A stretch of DNA of 64,000 nt. It comes from an uncultured Prevotella sp. (GTDB lineage Bacteria > Bacteroidota > Bacteroidia > Bacteroidales > Bacteroidaceae). The notes below the pieces were generated by a model. The model was not told where the DNA came from, ran no database searches, and worked only from the letters and a program-made list of their open reading frames with translations. The translations under genes and the position numbers were made by a program. Positions within the stretch are counted from its first letter, which is position 1. The number at the start of each line of letters is the position of its first letter. The stretch spans positions 1-64,000 of the forward strand of contig CAMJBL010000003.1 of NCBI GenBank assembly GCA_946403845.1. The letters run 5' to 3'. Shown one piece after another: positions 43,789 to 52,869 of the stretch.

Positions 43789-45150
43789 TCACTTAGCCGG
43801 TGCCTTTTTCGCAGCAGGCTTCTTTTCAGCTTTCGGCTTAGCAGGCTTTGCAGCCTCTAACTTTTCGAGTTTAGCCTTCAGACGGGTAATCTCCTTATCC
43901 TTCATCTCAATCTCGTCGCCCTGGTTCTTGATGGTCGTCAGCAGACCTTCGAGCTCATCGTTGTCGATGTCAAGCGGATAAAGGGCATTCACCCTGTTGA
44001 TGAAGTCACCAAGGATGTTCATGTAGTTGGTGAAGGCGTCAAACGGTCCGCTGTAGATGCCACGGTCCAACCCTACATTTGAGGGCTTGGTGGTCATGAA
44101 ACGGAAGTTATTAGATGCCTGGAGATAGTCCCAGTCCTGATTGATGCGCGGATCATTGGCGATACGCAGACGGTCGGCCACGGAGTAGAGTTTGTTGAAA
44201 GCCTCGTGCTGCATGGCATTACCCAGCCAGCAACTGACATCGCGCTCCTCATCCACCCATGACAAGGTGTCGGGCACATCGAGGTTACCTACACTCTTGC
44301 AGGCCTTGCAGATCTCCGTCGGTGTAGAGAAGGTGATGCCTTTCTCCTTAGCACAGGCGGGCAGGGCGTGGATGAAGTCGAGGATATTCGAACTCAGCGG
44401 CTGAGCGATACCAAGGGCAGAAAGCTCCATGAAGATATTGATGATCTGCTCCTCTTCCGGCAGACGGGCTATACGATCGATGTAAGCATCAGCAAAGAGA
44501 GGATAACCATCCCACTCGGAGTTATTAAAGCGCAGGGAGATATCATCCGACAACTCCACATCGCGGAGCAAGAGCTTCAGGTTGGGGGCAATGTTACAAT
44601 TGTAAACATAATGCGGCGACTTCCAGCCGAGCACGTGCTTGGCACCCTCGGTGAGCATGCCCTTGAAGCCCATGGCGGCAATCTGTGCACCAATATCGTC
44701 GCTGTAGATCAACGATGAGTTGCGGGCTACAGTGGGTTTCTTACCGAAGAGTTCCTCGATCTTTGCAGCCTGTTTCTTCACATCGAGGGCGAATGTCTCC
44801 TCGTTGGCCAATGACGACAGACCATGGCTATAGGGCTCTGCCAGGAACTCAACGCAACCGGTCTCGTTCAGTTTCTGCAACATCTCAATCACCTGAGGCG
44901 CATGATACTCCAACTGCTCGATGCCGGTACCAGACAGTGAGAAGGCCACCTTGAAATACTTGCCGTTCTCATTAATCATATTAAGCAAAGTGTTGAGTGC
45001 TGGCATATATGAACGCTCGGCGATATCGGTAATGCTACGTTCGTTCTCGTAGTCATCGTAGTAATAATGATCGGTACCGATGTCGAAGAAACGGTAGCGC
45101 TTCAGATGAATAATCTGATGTATCTCGAAATATAAACAAATCGTTTTCAT
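43789..45150 (-). CDS. GH57 family alpha-amylase-type glycosidase
   Basis: 453 residues. Begins with ICLYFEIHQIIHLKRYRFFD, the first conserved region of GH57, and has AFSLSGTGIEQLE, CVEFLAEPYSHGLSSL and SEWDGYPLFADAY in family positions. The last 60 residues form a coiled coil (EIEMKDKEITRLKAKLEKLE) and a Lys/Ala/Pro-rich tail (KAEKKPAAKKAPAK), an uncommon ending. No signal peptide, so cytoplasmic. It is the third gene of a GH133-GT4-GH57 operon typical of Bacteroidetes glycogen metabolism. Confidence 0.88.
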   Translation of the reverse strand: MKTICLYFEIHQIIHLKRYRFFDIGTDHYYYDDYENERSITDIAERSYMPALNTLLNMINENGKYFKVAFSLSGTGIEQLEYHAPQVIEMLQKLNETGCVEFLAEPYSHGLSSLANEETFALDVKKQAAKIEELFGKKPTVARNSSLIYSDDIGAQIAAMGFKGMLTEGAKHVLGWKSPHYVYNCNIAPNLKLLLRDVELSDDISLRFNNSEWDGYPLFADAYIDRIARLPEEEQIINIFMELSALGIAQPLSSNILDFIHALPACAKEKGITFSTPTEICKACKSVGNLDVPDTLSWVDEERDVSCWLGNAMQHEAFNKLYSVADRLRIANDPRINQDWDYLQASNNFRFMTTKPSNVGLDRGIYSGPFDAFTNYMNILGDFINRVNALYPLDIDNDELEGLLTTIKNQGDEIEMKDKEITRLKAKLEKLEAAKPAKPKAEKKPAAKKAPAK

Positions 45151-45188
45151 AATCTATAAACTATAAACTTTAAACTATAAACTAAAAG

Positions 45189-46460
45189 TTATTCCTCCCA
45201 GCCAAGGGTGCGGCGATAGAGCGTGCGGATCCATGCGCCCACCTTCTCCCAGGTAATCTGGTCCACCTCGCGCTTGCCCTCCTCCTTGAGATACTGGAAG
45301 AGCGACTCATTGTGGCAGATGGAATAGATGGCATCGGCCAGGGCGTGGATATCCCAATAGTCAACCTTAATACAGTTGTCGAGAATCTCGGCACAGCCCG
45401 ACTGTTTTGAGATGATTGAGGGCGTGCCGCACTGCATAGCCTCCAGCGGTGAGATACCGAAAGGCTCACTCACAGAAGGCATCACATACACATCAGATGC
45501 TTTCAAGCATTCATACACCTGTTTGCCTCGCATGAAGCCCGGGAAGTGGAAACGGTCGGCGATGCCACGCTCGGCAGCGAGGTGGATCATCGCATCCATC
45601 ATATCACCGGAGCCTGCCATACAAAAACGCACGTTGCGGGTACGGTGAAGCACCATCGTAGCCGCCTCGACGAAGTATTCCGGTCCCTTCTGCATCGTGA
45701 TACGTCCGAGGAAGGTCACCACCTTCTCCTTACCCGTATGATCGGGACGCGGGATAGCCTGATACTCCTCAGGCAGCGGATACACGGCATTGTGAACCGT
45801 AAAGCACTTACGCGGATCCTGATGATATTGGTTGATGACCGTCTGACGGGTCAGTTCCGACACACACATAATGCAGTCGGCCCAGTCCATACCGTTCTTC
45901 TCGATGCCATAGACGGTGGGATTCACCTTACCACGGCTTCGGTCGAAGTCGGTAGCATGCACGTGGATGCATAGCGGTTTGCCACTCACCTGCTTGGCAT
46001 GGATGCCGGCAGGGAAGGTAAGCCAGTCGTGGGCGTGAATGATGTCGAACTCCTCGGCACGAGCCACCTGGCCTGCGATGATCGAGTAGTTATTGATCTC
46101 CTCGTGCAGATTTCCGGGATAGCCCCCAGCAAACTCCATCGCACCGAGATCGTTGACGTTCATATAGTTAAAATCAGCATAGATATGCTCACGGAGCTTG
46201 AAATAGTAGTCGGGGTCCATGATATTACCCACACGCTGACGTACATAGTCATAGTCGACATCGCGGTAAGCGATAGGCACGGCATTCATGGCCACGATAC
46301 GACAGGCATGCTGACTCTCATCACCAAAGGGGTGCGGCAGACAGAGGGTGATATCCATATCGCCCTGAGCCTTCAGACCCTCGGAGATACCATAGTTAGC
46401 AGTGGCAAGTCCACCAAATACGTGAGGAGGATACTCCCATCCAAACATTAATACCTTCAT
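45189..46460 (-). CDS. GT4-type glycosyltransferase, glycogen-synthase-like
   Basis: 423 residues, no signal peptide. The N-terminal Rossmann domain starts MKVLMFGWEYPPHVFGGLAT (nucleotide-sugar and acceptor loop with GG), contains IIHAHDWLTFPAG, and the C-terminal domain has VTFLGRITMQKGPEYF and the ExxxE-like SEPFGISPLEAMQCGTP. It adds glucose from a nucleotide sugar, most likely in glycogen synthesis given its place between the debranching enzyme (12 bp upstream) and GH57 (38 bp downstream). Confidence 0.88.
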   Translation of the reverse strand: MKVLMFGWEYPPHVFGGLATANYGISEGLKAQGDMDITLCLPHPFGDESQHACRIVAMNAVPIAYRDVDYDYVRQRVGNIMDPDYYFKLREHIYADFNYMNVNDLGAMEFAGGYPGNLHEEINNYSIIAGQVARAEEFDIIHAHDWLTFPAGIHAKQVSGKPLCIHVHATDFDRSRGKVNPTVYGIEKNGMDWADCIMCVSELTRQTVINQYHQDPRKCFTVHNAVYPLPEEYQAIPRPDHTGKEKVVTFLGRITMQKGPEYFVEAATMVLHRTRNVRFCMAGSGDMMDAMIHLAAERGIADRFHFPGFMRGKQVYECLKASDVYVMPSVSEPFGISPLEAMQCGTPSIISKQSGCAEILDNCIKVDYWDIHALADAIYSICHNESLFQYLKEEGKREVDQITWEKVGAWIRTLYRRTLGWEE

Positions 46461-46472
46461 AGTCGTTCCTCC

Positions 46473-48452
46473 TTACTTTTGATATGAATACTTATCCATG
46501 AGTTTCAGCGTACGCAGAATCTCTGCCACGTTCATCGCAAACGACATGGCACCTCGACCAGAGAAGGGCGGGTTGCCGTCGAAAAGTTCAGAGATGGTGC
46601 CGATAGCATGATAGTCCATCTCGTCTTCATAGCCCACCAGCTGACGCTCGATAAAGCTAAGACGAGAACGCTTATAAAGTTTCAGACAGGCCTCCATGTA
46701 GAAGCCGCCAAGCCAAGGCCAGGCCGTTCCCTGATGGTAGGCATAGTCGCGCTGGGTCTGCGGACCCACATAGATGGGATTATAGCCACCACTCTTCGGA
46801 GAAAGCGAACGCAGTCCCTTCGGGGTGAGCAGCTCACGGGTGCAGATATCCACCACGCTCTTCATTTGCTGTTGTGACAGCGGCGAATAGTCGAGGGCCA
46901 CGGCGAAAATCATGTTCGGACGGACACTCCAGTCCATCATCACGCCATCGACATAGTCGAGCAGATAGCCGTACTCATTAACGAAGGTTTCCACAAACGA
47001 CTCCTTCACCTTGCCTGCCAGTTCTTCCAGATGTGTGGCCGACTTGCTATCCTTCTGTTCGGTAGCCATGGCCGCACAGAACTTCAAGGCATTATACCAC
47101 AAAGCATTGAACTCCACGATATAACCAGAGCGCGGCACTACCGGCTTGCCGTTGGCGGTGGAGTTCATCCACGTCACGGCACGATCACGTCCCTTGGAAT
47201 AAAGCAGACCGTTCTCGTCGAGACGGAGGTTCGGATGTCCACCCTTCTCAATATACTTGACTATATCCTTGGCCAGTTTTCCGTATTTCTTATAACCTTC
47301 ATCGATGCCCACCTCCTTAACATACTGTTGGATGGCCCAGATTGCCCACAGGGGCACATCGGGCTGTTCCATCTCGTAGATCTTCACACTGAGCGGTTTC
47401 CCCTCCATGAACTCTCGAAGGCCCTTCTCGGCGGTCTTCATCACCAGCTCGAAATAGTCGCGCTCACCAATGGCAAGCGTCAGACCCGGCATGGCGATGA
47501 ACGTGTCGCGAGCACGACATTTGAACCAAGGATAACCGGCCAGCAGATAACGCTCATCCTTCTTATCAATTTTCTCCATCGTACCACTACGGCGGTCGCG
47601 GAAATGGAACTGATGGGCGGCAGTTACCAGACAATGATAGAAATTATCACGCGGCACGCGCTCCTCCACTTCCTCGTCGAAGAGTTTCTTCAGCGTCGAG
47701 GTCTTGATCTGCGACGTGGAGGCTGCAAAGATAATGCTCTCGCCCTTCCTGATAGGCATCTCGAAATAGCCAGGCACGTAGAGGTCTTCGTTCGAAGCAT
47801 AGCCACGCTCCTGCTCCTTCGGATACTCCACGCCACGATACCAGTCGGGCATGAAGATAAACTCGTTCTTCTTAGAGAACTGCATGTAGAGGTCGGGATA
47901 ACCGGCATACATACAGGTCTTGATGCCATTGTCCACCTCGTGGTACTCACGGCTGGCGGTCATATTCTCGTGCGTAAACTGGCGGACGCTACGGAAGGCC
48001 AGGAACGGACGGAAACGCAAGGTGGTGGCCGAGTGGGCATCCTCCAATGTATAGCGGATCAGGATGCGGTCCTCGTAGTGCTGGAAGATGACCTCCTTCT
48101 TCAGGATGACGCCTCCTACACGATAAGTGGTGGTCGGCACCTTGGTGGCATCAAACTCACGGATGTACTTGTGTCCGTTAGGACTGAAATTGTTGCCCTG
48201 ATACTTGTGGAGTCCGAGGTTGAACTCAGCACCATGCTGGATGACCGTACAATCGAGCGATGAGAGGAGCACATGGTTCTCGTCATCGAGCTCGGGTACA
48301 GGAACGACCAGCAGACCGTGGTATTTGCGCGTATTGCAGTCTACGAGTGTAGACGAGCTATAGGCGCCTGAACGGTTGGTCCTGAGAAATTCGCGACGGA
48401 GACTCTCTTGCAAGTTAGTCATCACGGCTTTTTCTAATCGTAAATAACTCAT
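46473..48452 (-). CDS. Glycogen debranching enzyme (amylo-alpha-1,6-glucosidase type, GH133)
   Basis: 659 residues, cytoplasmic. The N-terminal GDE_N domain (about 15-240) has the family start EFLRTNRSGAYSSSTLVDCN and TRKYHGLLVVP; the C-terminal (alpha/alpha)6 domain (about 290-650) has GYPWFKCRARDTFIAMPGLT, DENGLLYSKGRDRAVTWMNS and DYAYHQGTAWPWLGGFYMEA, carrying the presumed acidic catalytic residues. First gene of the glycogen operon, with a full promoter on the minus strand at 48535-48505. Confidence 0.92.
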   Translation of the reverse strand: MSYLRLEKAVMTNLQESLRREFLRTNRSGAYSSSTLVDCNTRKYHGLLVVPVPELDDENHVLLSSLDCTVIQHGAEFNLGLHKYQGNNFSPNGHKYIREFDATKVPTTTYRVGGVILKKEVIFQHYEDRILIRYTLEDAHSATTLRFRPFLAFRSVRQFTHENMTASREYHEVDNGIKTCMYAGYPDLYMQFSKKNEFIFMPDWYRGVEYPKEQERGYASNEDLYVPGYFEMPIRKGESIIFAASTSQIKTSTLKKLFDEEVEERVPRDNFYHCLVTAAHQFHFRDRRSGTMEKIDKKDERYLLAGYPWFKCRARDTFIAMPGLTLAIGERDYFELVMKTAEKGLREFMEGKPLSVKIYEMEQPDVPLWAIWAIQQYVKEVGIDEGYKKYGKLAKDIVKYIEKGGHPNLRLDENGLLYSKGRDRAVTWMNSTANGKPVVPRSGYIVEFNALWYNALKFCAAMATEQKDSKSATHLEELAGKVKESFVETFVNEYGYLLDYVDGVMMDWSVRPNMIFAVALDYSPLSQQQMKSVVDICTRELLTPKGLRSLSPKSGGYNPIYVGPQTQRDYAYHQGTAWPWLGGFYMEACLKLYKRSRLSFIERQLVGYEDEMDYHAIGTISELFDGNPPFSGRGAMSFAMNVAEILRTLKLMDKYSYQK

Positions 48453-48504
48453 AGTTCCTTTCTAGGTTTTTATAATGTTTATTCCTTTTTGTAGTTTGAT
48501 TTTC

Positions 48505-48535
48505 CAAAAGTACATATTTTTCGACAAACCACAAA
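48505..48535 (-). promoter_or_regulatory. Promoter of the glycogen operon
   Basis: TTTG (48535-48532), 19-bp spacer and TACTTTTG (48512-48505) on the minus strand. Leader about 45 nt. Confidence 0.6.
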
Positions 48536-48571
48536 GGAAAAAGAGTAATTTAACAATTATTTAAGGGATTA

Positions 48572-48643
48572 AGGGGAGTTATAGGGGAGTTAAAGGGAAG
48601 TTAAAGGGAAGTTAAAGGGAAGTTAAAGGGAAGTTAAAGGGAC
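48572..48643. repeat. 11-bp tandem repeat, six units
   Basis: AGGG(G/A)AGTTAA repeated with an exact 11-bp period from 48572 to 48637, the last four units identical. It lies between the glycogen operon promoter and the end of the diacylglycerol-kinase-like gene. Confidence 0.8.
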
Positions 48644-48702
48644 ATATCCTTATAGGCAGGATTATGTTGGGAGATAGCAAAACTATTGTCCCTTTAACTT
48701 CC
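48629..48702. repeat. 16-bp inverted repeat ending the tandem array
   Basis: GGAAGTTAAAGGGACA (48629-48644) and TGTCCCTTTAACTTCC (48687-48702) are perfect inverse copies 42 bp apart. A GC-rich imperfect hairpin (about 48704-48735, GCGAAGCGATCGCTCGAGC) follows. No gene is supported in 48453-48775. Confidence 0.65.
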
Positions 48703-48775
48703 GGGCGAAGCGATCGCTCGAGCTTTGCTCGCTTGCTACCGAAGGGACGCAAGAACTTCTCTTTAACTTCATTTT

Positions 48776-49711
48776 TTACGCCGGAATCAGGAAATTGATG
48801 ACCTCCTGTTCAACATTAATCCAATAGTCTCCTTTAGGTGTCTTCATTAGACGTCCGTCGATACCCACCATGGCTTTCTTGGCATAGTCCACCTGCACCT
48901 CGGTCGTGCGATAGGGATGCACGCTGCGATGATTCAGGAAGCGACCCGTGATGAGCAGCCAGAGTCCCTCGATGAGCTGTACCATCTCAGGATGATACAC
49001 CACCGACACATCGAGCATGCCGTTATAGGGCACCGCATTCGGTGTCTGTCCATACCCTGGACCGCTACCGATGCAGACGGTCATCACCTTACGGTCTATC
49101 ACATCGTTGTTGATTTTCAGTTTCATCTTATACTCCATGCGGTGGAAAAGCATCACAAAGAGCGACGATAAAAATGATAAGGTACGCGAGCCAAACAGTC
49201 GGCGCGTCTGACGGCGCAAGTTCATGATATCGGCCGTCATTCCGATATTGATGCAGTTCAGGAAATAACGATGACACTTCTCGCCCTTCTGATTGGTATA
49301 GCGGATACAGCCGAGGTCCACCTTGCGTAGCCGTCGCTGCAGCAGCCAGTCAATCGTCTGTTCTATCTTATCCTCATCGAAATCCCAGAACCGTGCAAAG
49401 TCGTTCATCACCCCGTTGGGGATCACACCCAGGGCAATCTCGTCGCGCACCTCCTTCTCCTCCATCATCAGACAGTTCACGGCATCATTGAGGGCAGAGT
49501 CACCACCCACCACGATGAGCGTCTTATAGCCGTTGGAGATCATCATCTTCACGAGTCGCTCCACACTGTCGGCGGTCTCACTCTGCACCATGTCATAGGG
49601 CACCTGGCGCTCATCAAGCACCTTCTGTATCTTATCCCAGCGTTTACGGGGATTTGAGAATCCTGTCTTCGGGCAATAAATGATGCCCCACCTTGTCGTT
49701 TCTACTGCCAT
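48776..49711 (-). CDS. Diacylglycerol/lipid-kinase-like protein
   Basis: 311 residues of the DAGK catalytic (YegS/BmrU-like) family. The ATP-binding motif is VVGGDSALNDAVNCL, where most family members have GGDGTLNE, so two positions are changed. ALGVIPNGVMNDFARFWDF matches the family P-N-G-T-x-N-D-F region with V for T. The C-terminal sandwich has CIGSGPGYGQTPNAVPYNGM. It phosphorylates a lipid, possibly diacylglycerol or sphingoid base. Its start overlaps the end of miaA by 10 bp, so the two are translationally coupled. Confidence 0.82.
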   Translation of the reverse strand: MAVETTRWGIIYCPKTGFSNPRKRWDKIQKVLDERQVPYDMVQSETADSVERLVKMMISNGYKTLIVVGGDSALNDAVNCLMMEEKEVRDEIALGVIPNGVMNDFARFWDFDEDKIEQTIDWLLQRRLRKVDLGCIRYTNQKGEKCHRYFLNCINIGMTADIMNLRRQTRRLFGSRTLSFLSSLFVMLFHRMEYKMKLKINNDVIDRKVMTVCIGSGPGYGQTPNAVPYNGMLDVSVVYHPEMVQLIEGLWLLITGRFLNHRSVHPYRTTEVQVDYAKKAMVGIDGRLMKTPKGDYWINVEQEVINFLIPA

Positions 49712-50640
49712 AAATCTTTTATTCTTTGTATCTTTTCCTCCATGGGGAGGGTTGCGTCAATCCAGTTGATTTTAAAGCCTCTGCGCTCCATGCCACGGAA
49801 CCACGTCATTTGCCGTTTGGCAAACTGATGGATGGCAATCTCGAGCCTCGAGAACATCTCGTCGTAGGTCAGCTGTCCTATCAGATATTCCGTCAAGAAC
49901 TTATACTCGAGCCCGTAATAAATCAGGTCCTCAGCAGGAATGCCTTCGTCGAGGAGTGATTTCACCTCTTCCACCATACCATCTTCGAGACGGGCCTTCA
50001 GACGTCGGGTAATCTTCTCGCGCCTCAGTTCTCTGTCGATATGCACCCCGATGATCAGCGAGTCCACGGGTGGGAGTTCCCTGCGAGGTGTCGGATGTTC
50101 CAGATTATAGGTTTCGATCTCAATCGCACGGATAGCCCGCTGACAAGAGTCCACATCGGTCGTATTGTGCATGTTCGAACCCGTCTTCGTCTTTAGTTCC
50201 GCAAGCATCTGTGTCAATTCTGCTAACGACCTCCCTTCGAGACTGTCGCGGAGCGCTTGATTCTGGGGCACCGGTGAGAGTTTATAACCCTTCAGCACCG
50301 CCTCGATATACAGACCCGTTCCTCCACAGAGAATGGGCACCGCTCCCCTACTCCTGATCTCCTGATAGACATCGAAGAAGTCCTGCTGATACTCAAACAA
50401 ATTATACTTCGTCCCAGGCTCACAGATATCAATCAAATGATAAGGAACACTATTCACTATTCCCTTTTCACTATTCACTAAATAGTCCGCGAGATCTTTT
50501 CCCGTGCCGATATCCATCCTACGATACACCTGGCGCGAGTCGGCCGAGATAATCTCTCCACCAATCTCTGCCGCCAATGCCGCCGCAAGGGGTGTCTTAC
50601 CCGATGCCGTCGGTCCCAGTATCGTAATCATCTGCTGCAT
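49702..50640 (-). CDS. miaA: tRNA dimethylallyltransferase
   Basis: 312 residues; transfers dimethylallyl to A37 of tRNAs reading U-starting codons. P-loop ILGPTASGKTPLAAALA, SADSRQVYRRMDIGTGKD, GGTGLYIEAVLKGYKLSP and the C-terminal QFAKRQMTWFRGM are diagnostic. Between residues about 52 and 65 the usual short loop before PYHLID is expanded to VNSEKGIVNS, coded by copies of a GAATAGTGAA repeat (50447-50482), a motif otherwise seen between genes. It lies 1 bp after the 50642 lipoprotein gene and overlaps the downstream kinase gene. Confidence 0.95.
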   Translation of the reverse strand: MQQMITILGPTASGKTPLAAALAAEIGGEIISADSRQVYRRMDIGTGKDLADYLVNSEKGIVNSVPYHLIDICEPGTKYNLFEYQQDFFDVYQEIRSRGAVPILCGGTGLYIEAVLKGYKLSPVPQNQALRDSLEGRSLAELTQMLAELKTKTGSNMHNTTDVDSCQRAIRAIEIETYNLEHPTPRRELPPVDSLIIGVHIDRELRREKITRRLKARLEDGMVEEVKSLLDEGIPAEDLIYYGLEYKFLTEYLIGQLTYDEMFSRLEIAIHQFAKRQMTWFRGMERRGFKINWIDATLPMEEKIQRIKDLWQ

Positions 50641-50641
50641 A

Positions 50642-52159
50642 TCAATCCTTGGATTCTATATCCCTGAACCAGGCGTTGATCTCCTTACCTTCCGGTATCT
50701 TGTCAAGGTAGGCTTTGCCCTCTTCCTTGGAGATTCCCTTGCCATTGAGTGAGCACTCATCCACATCACCGTAGACTTCAAGGACAAAGAGTTTCCAGAG
50801 TTGTTTGCCGTTCTGGAAGGCATAGATGATGTGCTGCATGGCTGGACCGCCAGGGGAGCCTGAGAACTTGAGATAACTGATGCCGTCTTTCTGGCAGGAT
50901 GAAGGACTCTGGTATTTGTTCTCCACATCGATGAGGGTGAACTTACCGTCCTTGCGGATGAAGAAGGCACCGTTCTTGTCGTCTTTATCGCGCAGCCAAA
51001 TCCATTCGTTGTCATAATCGATATAGCAGTGTGACCACTTGGTAAGTTCCACATACTTATGGGCGTGAGGGTCATTTGCGAGATATAGTTTCTGCATCTC
51101 GGCGAAATCCTTCTTCCAGACGGGAAGATCCTCGTCGACCATGCTGTGATAACATTCATATTCGAGTTCGATGAGTTTATCCTCACGTGGGAAGAGCATA
51201 CCAACACAGAAGCTCTCGGGTGCACCGTGGGAATAGCAGAGTTCGAGGCCCTTCGGCCCCTCAAAGGCTACTTCGATTTCATTGGGAATATAACCATCGG
51301 CATCGGCATTCCATGCGCTACCGTATTCGGGATCGTAATAGCCCAGCTGCTCAAGGACATAGACCTTTTCGCCATCGATGAGCACCTCAAGGGCGAGGGC
51401 GGATTTGCGGTCGGCATCATACTTATCCTTCGGGGCATTCTTGTACTCTCCTTTGAATTCGATGGCACCTACGGTATAGCGGTCGCCGATGATGCAGGTC
51501 TTATGTGATTTCTCAGCCTTCATACCATACTTCGTCTCGAGCTGCTTGACAATGTCGGCAGGGAGTGTGGGGTATTCGTAGCTGTCGTCACGGCACGACT
51601 TCACATCAAGACGCTTACGGGTATTCAAATAGCTGTCGGTCACGATTACCATGCCCCAATCGCTGCCATAGGATTCGTCATCCTTCTGAGCCTTAGGCTT
51701 TGCATCCGCATAGTCGAAACGGGCACACAGGGAGGGAATCTCCTGACGACCATGAATCTCGCCAATGCTGGGCGTTTTGCCGTCGGGGTCCTTGAGCACC
51801 TCGTCGATGAACTTCACCTTGACGATACCATTGCCACCCATCATATTCGTGTACTGGGCAGCGTTGCGACGGAACATCTCCTGCAATTCCCAACTCTTAT
51901 GCCATACGTCGAAATAGTCTTCATCGCCTTCGCTCCGCTGCGGTTCCTCAATGTTGGTCCAGTAAAGCATTTGCATGTACTTGCCATCATTGCCGATGAG
52001 GAACATGGGCAGGGGCGTCGTATCGTTCTCTTCGATGATACTATCGATAACCGCAGCAGTTACCGAATCGGTCGTATCGGCAGATGCCGTCTGGCCCTTC
52101 TGCTTACAACTGATCATCACTGCCATCGCGCAGATGGCCACTATTATTAGTTTCTTCAT
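50642..52159 (-). CDS. Lipoprotein of unknown function
   Basis: 505 residues. Lipobox VMISCKQ (Cys18), a Thr/Ser/Asp-rich linker, then a large soluble domain with no family I recognise. It has many aromatic and acidic residues (WTNIEEPQRSEGDEDYFDVW) and repeated beta-type segments (WIWLRDKDDKNGAFFIRKDG). It follows the 52165 gene by 5 bp and precedes miaA by 1 bp, so it belongs to the long minus-strand run that includes the AAA+, TMEM43-like and TerB-like genes. Confidence 0.6.
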   Translation of the reverse strand: MKKLIIVAICAMAVMISCKQKGQTASADTTDSVTAAVIDSIIEENDTTPLPMFLIGNDGKYMQMLYWTNIEEPQRSEGDEDYFDVWHKSWELQEMFRRNAAQYTNMMGGNGIVKVKFIDEVLKDPDGKTPSIGEIHGRQEIPSLCARFDYADAKPKAQKDDESYGSDWGMVIVTDSYLNTRKRLDVKSCRDDSYEYPTLPADIVKQLETKYGMKAEKSHKTCIIGDRYTVGAIEFKGEYKNAPKDKYDADRKSALALEVLIDGEKVYVLEQLGYYDPEYGSAWNADADGYIPNEIEVAFEGPKGLELCYSHGAPESFCVGMLFPREDKLIELEYECYHSMVDEDLPVWKKDFAEMQKLYLANDPHAHKYVELTKWSHCYIDYDNEWIWLRDKDDKNGAFFIRKDGKFTLIDVENKYQSPSSCQKDGISYLKFSGSPGGPAMQHIIYAFQNGKQLWKLFVLEVYGDVDECSLNGKGISKEEGKAYLDKIPEGKEINAWFRDIESKD

Positions 52160-52164
52160 AACTG

Positions 52165-52863
52165 TTATTCTGAATAATTGTTCAGGTCTGACCCATCGTC
52201 AAATTTTAGGGGTGCGGTCTTTGAGAAGACGGGTTTCATGCCATCCCAGGTGAAGGTATGCTGCACAGGACCGTCCTCACCACTCCAATCGTCGACAAGA
52301 ATGTTCTTGCCTTTCCTAGGCAGATGACAGAAAATCTGGTTGTATTCTCCCCTGTCGCCCCAGCGGTAGCCTTTCAAAATGTCAGGCTCGGGGGTGAGGG
52401 TCTTCTTCTGCGGATCGTAGTCATAGGTACACAGCACCTCGATACAGGGGTCGGTAGGCTTACCCAGCAGGACAGCCAGGAGTTTATGACCATTCTTACG
52501 GTTCCAATAGCAGGCCGACATATACGCGCCATCGGTGCCGCCATCGGTAACTTCCGCAAAACCGTTTTTCGAATCGATGGTGACAGTCAGTTCCGTCTCT
52601 TTATCGAGTACCTGCTTGGAAAGGCCTTTCTCCATCGTTTCCCTAACGGCACCCACCATCCAGGTGGGCCATGTCTGGTCGAACCGCTCGAGCATGATGC
52701 CGAAACTGCCATTGATCACACGGTCGATGGTCTTCGTGGACCACCCCTTGTTAATCACTTCAAGGGGTGTGGTCTCGAACTTCCGGTCTTCCTGTGCCTG
52801 CACTGTCATGGCGGCCATCAGGGTCAACAACAACCCAAGGCAACGAATGATATGATAACGCAT
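52165..52863 (-). CDS. Exported protein of unknown function
   Basis: 232 residues with a signal peptide (LLTLMAAMTVQAQED) and no lipobox. The mature part begins with a helical stretch (LEVINKGWSTKTIDRVINGS) and continues with beta-rich sequence (ELTVTIDSKNGFAEVTDGGT, SACYWNRKNGHKLLAVLLG). I recognise no family. It is 6 bp after the TerB-like gene and 5 bp before the 50642 lipoprotein gene. Confidence 0.6.
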   Translation of the reverse strand: MRYHIIRCLGLLLTLMAAMTVQAQEDRKFETTPLEVINKGWSTKTIDRVINGSFGIMLERFDQTWPTWMVGAVRETMEKGLSKQVLDKETELTVTIDSKNGFAEVTDGGTDGAYMSACYWNRKNGHKLLAVLLGKPTDPCIEVLCTYDYDPQKKTLTPEPDILKGYRWGDRGEYNQIFCHLPRKGKNILVDDWSGEDGPVQHTFTWDGMKPVFSKTAPLKFDDGSDLNNYSE

Positions 52864-52869
52864 AGGCAG

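Noticed and set aside
47031..48263. 410-codon antisense frame inside the GH133 gene
   Set aside because: Shadow of the debranching enzyme; no start context or homology pattern.
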